NCBI GenBank assembly: GCA_022360235.1
Contig: JAKSDE010000180.1
Location: forward strand, 1-13,550
DNA: 13,550 bases
From: Cytophagales bacterium
GTDB taxonomy: Bacteria > Bacteroidota > Bacteroidia > Cytophagales > Amoebophilaceae
Direction: 5' to 3'
Positions 1-5,357 of this stretch are shown piece after piece. The notes beneath the pieces are model-generated. The model saw only the letters and a program-made list of their open reading frames with translations, was not told where the DNA came from and made no database searches. A program made the position numbers and the translations under genes. Position 1 is the first letter of the stretch; every line of letters begins with the position of its first letter.

Positions 1-2075
1 GAGGGAGTGACTGCTTTTCCTTCTTTATCAGCAGCAGGCGTGCCATCACACTCCTCATACTCTTCATCACTGACGGGTTCCGCATCATAAAATACTTCTC
101 TTTCATTACTATACGGATCACAAAATGCTACATCTTCAAGCTTTGCTCGGGCGACGAAATCTTGCTCAGTCATTTCTTGCTTAGGCGCTTCTTTCTTAGG
201 CACTTCTTTTCCTTGGACGCTTCCTTGTTCTACGTCGCCTATGCTCACCGATTGCCCTCCTTGTTGCCTACCACCCCAGGGGTTAAACATTTGACGTATT
301 TTACCTGCTACGTTGCGGACAGTGCCTAGGGGATTTTTGAACAGGTTAAAAGCACGATCCGTTACGTGGCTGACAGTGTTTAGGGCACCGCTGAACATAG
401 TAAAAATACTTCTGGTTCCTTCGTCTATTCTCTTTGATAGTCGGTCTCTAGGAATTTTCATTACTAGCTCTATTGGCTTTTTAATGAACCAACGAAACGG
501 CAGGGTAACAGTTGCTCCTATCGCTGTATTGATATAAGGTATATGACGTGTTATGGGTAACCATCTACCCACAGCTCTGGAAGTAGCGTAGATGGCAGCC
601 CACTGGGAAATAGGAATAATCACGGAGTCAAAAGCAACATTCACCGCCCTCCTTAAGCCTTCTCTCATTGTATCTACTCCCCAGGCTAGCGTTTCTCTAA
701 CAGGTGCTTTGGCCCTCTCCTCCTTCAGCCTGGCTATCTCCTGCTCCTCAAGGTCAAGTAGATCATGGACGACAATGATTTTCTTATGCTTGTTGCTCTT
801 CACCCACTTAGTTAATAGCCCATTTAATTTTTCTCTTTTTTTGTTAGCTTCTCCTTCCTCTCCTTTTTCTCTATAGCTCTGGTATTTCTTAAGCATCGCT
901 TGAATCTCTCCAATCTTTCCAAAACCCCTTTGAAGTAAACCTACGTCTAAGTTTTGAGCTATCCCCGCATACGAAGATAAATCTACCTGACCCTCGTTGA
1001 GGGCCCGCTGAAGGATTTTTACAAACAGGTACATATTAAGTAATTGCTGATCGGTACGCCAGATACCTACCCCGAGTTGTTTCTTGTGCTCCTCTAACCA
1101 TTGCTCCATAAGCGATGCTTCCACTTTGATAAGCTTTGCTTTCTGGCCTAACGAAAGTGTTCTCTGAATCTTTGCAGCTACTTTTTGGATGGCTTCCCCA
1201 AGATCACTAGTGGGGAGATTACCTATACGCCCTATGGTCTCTTCAAATTCTTCCTTGTTGGCTTGTAAATCACCTGGGGAGGTAGCGGGTATCAGATCTT
1301 GACTGGCAGACGCTTGCCTATCTCGTCTTAAAGCAACCAGCCTTCTGAGCTCGTGGCTTACAATGACCTTCTCTTGGGTTTGGGCGTGCACAAGCCATTG
1401 CGAAGTAAGCTGCTTTAATTGTTGTCGTATTGCACAGACGTCAGAGTCGCCGCCTATTTGCTTGTAGCACTTATACTTCTCTAGCGCTTCTTTAATTTCG
1501 GTAAGGGTATTTTTGAAGAACCAGCTTTCTGATTTCAACCTCCATGCCTCACAAGCAAGGTTTTGGAGGCTTTCCTCGGGGCTAACATCCCCTAATAATG
1601 CTCGCTGTAACTTCTTGACAAACCAATATACCTTGAGTAACTCCAGATGGGTACGATGAGAGAGAAATTTATTCTTTCCAAAATTCTTTTCCTCCCAATC
1701 GTCGATTTTACTGAGGATCCTATCTAAGCGGGCGCTTCCCCTCTCGCCACTCGTTGCTCCTTTTCTTGTTAATATTGCTGGTATTGCTTCTTGTAGTGCT
1801 TTCCATTCAGGATCAAACCATGGCTGGATAGTGAGCGCTCTTCTCGATAGCAACTCCAAATCTTCTTTTTCTTCTCTATTACTGTGGGAGGAAGATCCTT
1901 CCATCTTTCGATCCAGGCTTCGCTCGATGTATTGCAAGTAAGCTGCCTCATCAGCACGTAACGATTGCTTACTAGCAGTGCTAGGCTCTTCCTTTCTTCG
2001 GGGCATAAAAAAGGAGCGTATTCCTGCCTTTGCCTTCTTTGGCTGAAGAGCTTTCCCCCAAAAACCTAGAGACAT
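1..2075 (-). CDS. Large protein of unknown function with an internally duplicated domain; 3' end beyond window
   Basis: Reading the minus strand from ATG at 2075 gives 691 codons without a stop to the window edge, so the C-terminus is missing. I do not recognise the family. Residues 1-110 are charged and polar, with no signal peptide. Residues about 117-246 and 317-441 are two diverged copies of one mostly helical domain. The matching cores are WFVKKLQRAL (151-160) and LFVKILQRAL (350-359), YKCYKQ and YQSYRE, and EKVIVSHELRRL and KKIIVVHDLLDL. Residues 442-460 are charged (coiled-coil-like). Residues 465-600 are hydrophobic to amphipathic, rich in W, P and basic residues, and could contact membranes. 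The tail after 600 is Q-, K-, P- and then acid-rich. The gene lies downstream of an ankyrin gene on the same strand, separated by 81 bp. A role as a host-interaction effector is only inferred from that context. The long open frame over a diverged duplication makes it convincingly coding. Confidence 0.85.
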   Translation of the reverse strand, partial: MSLGFWGKALQPKKAKAGIRSFFMPRRKEEPSTASKQSLRADEAAYLQYIERSLDRKMEGSSSHSNREEKEDLELLSRRALTIQPWFDPEWKALQEAIPAILTRKGATSGERGSARLDRILSKIDDWEEKNFGKNKFLSHRTHLELLKVYWFVKKLQRALLGDVSPEESLQNLACEAWRLKSESWFFKNTLTEIKEALEKYKCYKQIGGDSDVCAIRQQLKQLTSQWLVHAQTQEKVIVSHELRRLVALRRDRQASASQDLIPATSPGDLQANKEEFEETIGRIGNLPTSDLGEAIQKVAAKIQRTLSLGQKAKLIKVEASLMEQWLEEHKKQLGVGIWRTDQQLLNMYLFVKILQRALNEGQVDLSSYAGIAQNLDVGLLQRGFGKIGEIQAMLKKYQSYREKGEEGEANKKREKLNGLLTKWVKSNKHKKIIVVHDLLDLEEQEIARLKEERAKAPVRETLAWGVDTMREGLRRAVNVAFDSVIIPISQWAAIYATSRAVGRWLPITRHIPYINTAIGATVTLPFRWFIKKPIELVMKIPRDRLSKRIDEGTRSIFTMFSGALNTVSHVTDRAFNLFKNPLGTVRNVAGKIRQMFNPWGGRQQGGQSVSIGDVEQGSVQGKEVPKKEAPKQEMTEQDFVARAKLEDVAFCDPYSNEREVFYDAEPVSDEEYEECDGTPAADKEGKAVTP
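282..395 (-). repeat. Imperfect 54-bp tandem duplication in the large gene
   Basis: Residues about 561-598 contain two 18-residue units that match in both protein and DNA. GALNTVSHVTD (563-573) aligns with NPLGTVRNVAG (581-591). In the DNA, CCCTA, CACTGTC and ACGTA recur at the same spacing in both units. Both units end in a phenylalanine-containing basic amphipathic stretch. This is more recent than the large domain duplication, because nucleotide similarity is still visible. Confidence 0.6.
753..1727 (-). repeat. Two diverged copies of a ~125-residue domain inside the large minus-strand gene
   Basis: Copy 1 spans about 1338-1727 (residues 117-246) and copy 2 about 753-1127 (residues 317-441). 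They align with an offset of 199 residues at the FVK.LQRAL core and 196-197 residues at the W and VxHxLxxL motifs, so only small gaps are needed. Conserved positions include R-T before the leucine-rich helix, FVK-LQRAL, a Y-x-x-Y motif, one tryptophan (227 and 424) and a valine-rich strand ending in H-[ED]-L. About 70 residues with no visible similarity separate the copies. The similarity is at protein level, which suggests an old duplication under selection. Confidence 0.75.
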
Positions 2076-2156
2076 GTAAAACTATTTAGATGAATGACAC
2101 TTCTGTAACTTTTCCTTCTCTCTTTACTTCAAACAAATAAACCCCTCCTACTCTTT

Positions 2157-2684
2157 CTATTTTTCGTAACTATCTAGTAATTCTTCCATATCATCTTTTT
2201 GTCTAAAATCTTTAATTCCCTTTAACTGCTCCCGCACTCCATCTCCACGTTTATCCTTTGCCTTGATATTAGCTCCTTTGCTTAGCAGGTAGCGCGCTAC
2301 CTCCACCTTCCCATACCACACAGCAAGCAGCAAGGGTGTCGAACCATCCTTATCCGCTGCATCTATTGTAGCACCGCTTTCTACCAGGAGCTCTACAACA
2401 CCCCTATGCCCCTCAGAAGCGGCATAGTGCAAGGGGGTCTGCTTATCCTCATCTGCTGTATCCTTACTAGCACCACTTTCTACCAGGAGCTCTACAACAC
2501 CCACGTGCCCCTCATAAGCGGCAGCGTGCAAGGGGGTCTTACCATACCTATTTGCTGCATCCTTGTTAGCACCGCTTTTTACCAGGAGCCCTACAGCATC
2601 CGTTTGCCCCGTATAAGCGGCAGCGTGCAAGGCTGTCGAACCATCTGAATCCTGCTTATCCACCTCTGCACCTGCAGCTAACAA
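2157..2684 (-). CDS. Small ankyrin-repeat protein, probably missing its original 5' end
   Basis: The frame encodes 175 aa from a TTG codon at 2684. It contains half an ankyrin repeat at the N-terminus (LAAGAEVDKQDSDG), then four complete 33-residue repeats at about 16-48, 49-81, 82-114 and 115-147. These carry the usual TPLHxAAxxGHxxVVxLLVxxGA pattern. A charged, lysine-rich C-terminal helix ends in EELLDSYEK. There is no signal peptide. Ankyrin repeats bind proteins, and in intracellular symbionts such genes are candidate host-interaction factors; no specific partner can be read here. The TTG is preceded directly by an in-frame TAA and sits in the middle of a repeat, so it is unlikely to be the natural start. 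ATG 2750 in the same frame, followed by decayed repeat sequence, looks like the ancestral start. The gene may be a pseudogene. Confidence 0.7.
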   Translation of the reverse strand: MLAAGAEVDKQDSDGSTALHAAAYTGQTDAVGLLVKSGANKDAANRYGKTPLHAAAYEGHVGVVELLVESGASKDTADEDKQTPLHYAASEGHRGVVELLVESGATIDAADKDGSTPLLLAVWYGKVEVARYLLSKGANIKAKDKRGDGVREQLKGIKDFRQKDDMEELLDSYEK

Positions 2685-2750
2685 TTAAGGCGCTTACGGC
2701 GAGTTCTCCGCCATCTCACTTACAGCATGCAAATGAACATGTTTATTCAT
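2685..2750 (-). pseudogene. Frameshifted 5' part of the ankyrin gene at 2157-2684
   Basis: From ATG 2750 the minus strand reads MNKHVHLHAVSEM, which resembles the first ankyrin helix, and then hits TAA codons. The next 25-30 bases read in another frame give GELAVSAL, the expected second helix of an ankyrin repeat. A second shift returns to the first frame at LLAAGAEV. Two compensating indels (about 2709-2711 and 2684-2686) explain the pattern. Together these pieces rebuild one nearly complete N-terminal repeat, so the intact ancestor probably ran from 2750 to 2157. Confidence 0.6.
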
Positions 2751-3069
2751 TTTGCTTCGTGACACACCCTGACTGAATAGCTCTTTTGGCTGGTTGTCCT
2801 GCCGCCCAAATTGCTACTGCTTGTTCCTGCTGTTGCTTGCTCCCCTCTTGTTGAAAATAGCGAGCATCCAATCTTTGCAGCTTTCTGATGGATTTTCCCT
2901 GATCGCCCTCATGAATGGCTTCCTTGTCTGTAAATTTTATACCCTCCTGCTGCCATGACCTATCACTGATTGCTCTACAAAGCAGGGCTATGAAGGGTCC
3001 TGAGTTAACAAACTCAGGACAGCCATTTCGTCTTTTATGGATAAAGTAAGGAGAGCTGGGGCTCAACAC
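2743..3069 (-). CDS. Doubtful hypothetical protein, 108 aa
   Basis: This frame is open from a GTG at 3069 to TAA at 2743. Its stop overlaps the putative ATG (2750) of the ankyrin gene, an arrangement seen in translationally coupled genes. The product is rich in Q, K and A in its second half (residues 70-100) and has no motif I recognise. There is no ATG near the N-terminus, and an in-frame TAG lies 15 nt upstream of the GTG. It could be a 5'-truncated gene, a relic joined to the ankyrin gene, or a chance ORF. Neither a signal peptide nor a membrane segment is evident. Confidence 0.3.
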   Translation of the reverse strand: MLSPSSPYFIHKRRNGCPEFVNSGPFIALLCRAISDRSWQQEGIKFTDKEAIHEGDQGKSIRKLQRLDARYFQQEGSKQQQEQAVAIWAAGQPAKRAIQSGCVTKQNE

Positions 3070-3397
3070 CCAAAAGTTGTGCTAGGATGAGGGATACTTT
3101 TTTGTGCTAATTCCCTTAGAAAATATTACTTCAGGGCCGACTAAGTACATCCGGCAGGCAAGCTTTTCATCATAGCTGGTGAGAAGATTTTTTTAATTTC
3201 CGTTTCATTTGAGAGGCCCTTTTCTACACCTTCCTAGTAATAGCTACTAATGCTCGCACTTACAAGAGTACACCCATTTTCACGGAAACACAACGGAAAA
3301 AAAACACTTTAAGAATTAATGTAATTAAATTTTATTAATTATATGTATAATTGTTAATTATGTTGTATAATTGCCATGAATAAAAACAGACCATAAA
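3070..3397. other. Intergenic gap between divergent accessory genes
   Basis: I see no gene or RNA gene here. The left half (3070-3300) has ordinary composition and frequent stops in the frames I followed, and may be decayed sequence. The right half (about 3300-3375) is strongly AT-rich and holds promoter-like boxes for the ankyrin lipoprotein gene. A seven-codon ORF (3376-3396, MNKNRP) ends one base before the ATG at 3398. If transcription starts from the nearer box, that ORF would be cut by the transcript start, so it is probably not functional. Confidence 0.5.
3345..3373 (+). promoter_or_regulatory. Possible tandem promoter boxes upstream of the ankyrin lipoprotein gene
   Basis: The 9-mer GTATAATTG occurs twice, at 3345-3353 and 3365-3373, 20 bp apart in an AT-rich stretch. 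TATAATTG differs by one base from the Bacteroidetes -7 consensus TAnnTTTG. No clear TTTG -33 element lies 17-19 bp upstream of either copy. The main ATG is at 3398. The distal copy leaves room for a short leader. The call rests on motif and position only. Confidence 0.35.
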
Positions 3398-4381
3398 ATG
3401 AAACTAAGCTTATCCAAAATAGTATTATTACTCATTCTAGTACTACTAGTACTAAGTTGTACGAAGAAGCAGCCTATGAACAACGATACGGTGGCGTTCT
3501 TGGCAAGTCAAAGCAACGATCAACTGAAAAAAGAATTCTTTCATGCCATACAGAACAACTGTGAGGAGGTGAAACGTCTCCTACGTAGCGTCCCAGAAGA
3601 GGAAGTAAAGGAACTACTAATCGATGCAACAGATAATGCTGGTAGGACGCCGCTGCATTGGGCAACTAGAAATGGCCGAAAAGAGGTAGCAGAAGTACTT
3701 TTAGCCCATGGCGCCGCCGTGAATGTAACAGATAATGCTGGTTGGACGCCGCTGCGCTGGGCAGCTATAAATGGCCATAAAGAGGTAGCAAAAGTACTTT
3801 TAGCCCATGGCGCCGCCGTGGATGCAGCAGATGATGCTGGTTGGACGCCCCTGCACGTGGCAGCTCAAGGAGGCGACAAAGAGCTAGCTGACTTACTTTT
3901 AGCCCATGGTGCCGCTGTGGATGTAGCAGATAAACATGTCTGGACGCCGCTGCACTGGGCAGCTATAAATGGCCATAAAAAGGTAGTAGAATACCTGATA
4001 GAGAAGCGTGCAACTATCAATGCAATAACTCAGGTTGGTTGGACACCCCTGCACGAGGCGGCTATAAATGGCCACAAACAGGTAGCCAACTTACTTTTAT
4101 CCAATGGTGCCGTTGTGGATGTAACAACTAAGGCTGGTTGGACGCCGCTGCACTGGGCAGCTAAAAATGGCCACAAACAGGTAGCCGACTTACTTTTATC
4201 TAATGGCGCCGCTGTGGATGCAACAGATAATGCTGATTCGACGCCGTTGCACTGGGCAGCTAAAAATGGCCACAAACAGGTAGCCGACTTACTTTTATCC
4301 AATGGCGCCGCTGTGGATGCAACAGATAAGTATGCTTGGACACCGCTGCACTGGGCGGTAAAAATGACCATAGAGAGGTAG
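3398..4381 (+). CDS. Ankyrin-repeat lipoprotein, N-terminal part of a frameshifted gene
   Basis: This part encodes 327 aa. Residues 1-21 form a lipoprotein signal peptide: a short basic start, a long run of leucines, isoleucines and valines, and a lipobox LVLSC with the lipidated cysteine at 21. A polar linker and one degenerate helical repeat follow. From residue 83 seven complete 33-residue ankyrin repeats begin with W/R/S-TPLHWAA, and an eighth is cut short. The frame ends in VKMTIER because one base is missing near 4358; the expected continuation lies in the next frame (4336-5073). If intact, the protein would be about 558 aa. A lipid anchor suggests it is held in the cell envelope, where ankyrin repeats could bind host or bacterial proteins (inference). 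The truncated form could still be made. Confidence 0.8.
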   Translation: MKLSLSKIVLLLILVLLVLSCTKKQPMNNDTVAFLASQSNDQLKKEFFHAIQNNCEEVKRLLRSVPEEEVKELLIDATDNAGRTPLHWATRNGRKEVAEVLLAHGAAVNVTDNAGWTPLRWAAINGHKEVAKVLLAHGAAVDAADDAGWTPLHVAAQGGDKELADLLLAHGAAVDVADKHVWTPLHWAAINGHKKVVEYLIEKRATINAITQVGWTPLHEAAINGHKQVANLLLSNGAVVDVTTKAGWTPLHWAAKNGHKQVADLLLSNGAAVDATDNADSTPLHWAAKNGHKQVADLLLSNGAAVDATDKYAWTPLHWAVKMTIER

Positions 4382-4635
4382 CAGCCTACCTAACAGAGCA
4401 GGACGCCACTGTGGATGCAAAAACTAATGATGGTAGTACACCCCTGCACTTGGCAGCTCAAGAAGACCATAAAGAGTTAGCAAAATTACTTTTAGACAAG
4501 GGAGCAGATGTGGAGGTAAAAGATGAGAATAATGGTCAGGCGTCCCTGCACTTGGCAGCTGAGAGGGGCCACCTAGAAGTTTTGAACCTACTTTTGCAAA
4601 GAGGTGCATGTATCAATGCAAGGGATAGGAACAAC
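3644..4635 (+). repeat. Array of ten 33-codon ankyrin repeats with 99-bp DNA periodicity
   Basis: Units start at 3644, 3743, 3842, 3941, 4040, 4139, 4238 and 4337, an exact 99-bp period. Unit 8 is 98 bp long because of the missing base, and units 9 and 10 start at 4435 and 4537. Units 6 and 7 (4139-4336) are nearly identical in DNA over the segment from CACTGGGCAGC to GATGCAACAGATAA, a sign of recent duplication or gene conversion. Outer units are more diverged. Such arrays are prone to change unit number by recombination or slippage. Confidence 0.85.
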
Positions 4636-5073
4636 GAAACGCCCCTATCTCTAGCTATCAGAAGCAGTAATTATAGTATAGCAAAGGCGCTACTCACCTT
4701 TATTGATCAAGCAGAGCAAAGACTCTGTAAAAGAGTAGTGAAGGGAAGTAACGATGGGAAACCTTCATTGCTAGCTGAGTATTATATGGAAAAGGAAAAG
4801 AAATGGGAAAAAGATAAATGGGAAGCACTACCAGATCTAATAACAAAGAAAGTAGCAGATAAAATACGGCCGTATTTACCTACTATTTTTAATAGTAGAA
4901 GTAAGAAGGATAATAAAACGGTGCTAGATCTATTAATGGATAATAGAAAGGCGCTAGAGAGTTCCGACGGTAAGGAGAAACGTCAAGAAATAGATGAGAT
5001 TATAGCTATGCTCAATAAGTATCGTAGAGAAGGGCACAAGCTAAGTGTTGGCCCCTGCACTGGGCAGTATTAA
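4336..5073 (+). CDS. Ankyrin-repeat protein, C-terminal part of the frameshifted lipoprotein gene
   Basis: The frame is open from a TTG at 4336, but its first eight residues (MDTAALGG) are out-of-phase ankyrin sequence, so the authentic coding begins at KNDHREV (4360). It then completes repeat 8, adds repeats 9 and 10 (STPLHLAAQ, QASLHLAAE) and a partial repeat 11 (ETPLSLAIR). A lysine- and glutamate-rich helical C-terminal region of about 120 residues follows. On its own it has no plausible start or signal peptide, so independent expression is unlikely. The last ten residues (LSVGPCTGQY) are read from a DNA segment that in another frame is ankyrin sequence, so the natural C-terminus may also have been altered. 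Confidence 0.6.
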   Translation: MDTAALGGKNDHREVAAYLTEQDATVDAKTNDGSTPLHLAAQEDHKELAKLLLDKGADVEVKDENNGQASLHLAAERGHLEVLNLLLQRGACINARDRNNETPLSLAIRSSNYSIAKALLTFIDQAEQRLCKRVVKGSNDGKPSLLAEYYMEKEKKWEKDKWEALPDLITKKVADKIRPYLPTIFNSRSKKDNKTVLDLLMDNRKALESSDGKEKRQEIDEIIAMLNKYRREGHKLSVGPCTGQY

Positions 5074-5138
5074 ATCGCCACAAACAAGTCAAAAATAGCA
5101 CCATCGAGCGTTATGAAGGAAGACCCTTGCAAAACTAG
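5049..5138 (+). pseudogene. Out-of-frame ankyrin-repeat relic overlapping the end of the ankyrin gene
   Basis: Read from 5049 this frame gives WPLHWAVLNRHKQVKNS and runs on to a TAG at 5136. It matches the WTPLHWAAKNGHKQV motif of the upstream repeats, and the DNA is close too (CTGCACTGGGCAG and CCACAAACA are shared). The overlapping gene at 4336-5073 reads the first part in a different frame and stops at 5073. This looks like a leftover from array rearrangement or a second frameshift. Confidence 0.6.
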
Positions 5139-5198
5139 GGTACCTCCCTTCTTTATAGGCTATATGAACGGATTTTGATGCGTTTTACAAAGGTCTCG
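5119..5198. mobile_element. Possible small IS-derived element with inverted ends
   Basis: GAAGACCCTTGCAAAAC (5119-5135) and the reverse complement of 5182-5198 (CGAGACCTTTGTAAAAC) match at 13 of 17 positions and face each other across 46 bp. Both resemble the G-A-G-A-C-C-T-T-T-G-C-A-A-A-A style of terminal repeat known from some IS5-group elements. No transposase is left between them. The segment 5115-5151 can also fold as an imperfect hairpin, so a transcription terminator for the ankyrin gene is an alternative explanation. Confidence 0.35.
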
Positions 5199-5286
5199 AA
5201 GGGGCGACTAAATAGGCTTTTGTATCGAAAAAAGGAGGTATATCAAGCCACTTTTTGACGGAGAAAGGCGTGTTTTCTACTGTCCC

Positions 5287-5310
5287 ATGATTGGTTTTGC
5301 GTAAGTCCTG
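5287..5310 (-). repeat. Solo IS terminal repeat, partner of 13355-13378
   Basis: On the minus strand this reads CAGGACTTACGCAAAAC followed by CAATCAT. It matches 13355-13378 at 23 of 24 positions in the opposite orientation, and the similarity stops sharply after 24 bases. That is the behaviour of a terminal inverted repeat. The element body would lie to the left (below 5287), where only non-coding or relic sequence remains. It sits 48 bp before the permease start. Confidence 0.6.
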
Positions 5311-5357
5311 ATTATATTTACTGAATATATTTACTAAACTTCTTAGTTTGCCGTATC

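Noticed and set aside
313..876. Plus-strand open frames at 313-537 and 592-876
   Set aside because: They lie antisense to the long minus-strand gene, which has a duplicated domain and an unbroken 691-codon frame. The plus-strand products show no family features.
1769..1957. Minus-strand 62-codon frame
   Set aside because: It is an alternate frame inside the large gene starting at 2075.
2406..2648. Plus-strand 80-codon frame with internal repetition
   Set aside because: Its repetition is the mirror of the ankyrin repeats encoded on the minus strand.
4030..4371. Minus-strand 113-codon repetitive frame
   Set aside because: It is the antisense shadow of the 99-bp ankyrin array; the periodicity makes it look like a repeat protein.
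5115..5151. Rho-independent terminator after the ankyrin gene
   Set aside because: The hairpin (GAAGG with CCTTC, CCCT with AGGG) is interrupted and the following T-run is only three bases. The same bases fit an IS-end motif.
5313..5333. Promoter for the permease from two TATATTTA boxes
   Set aside because: Each box misses one base of TAnnTTTG, and the TTTG at 5296-5299 is spaced 13 or 26 bp away instead of 17-19.
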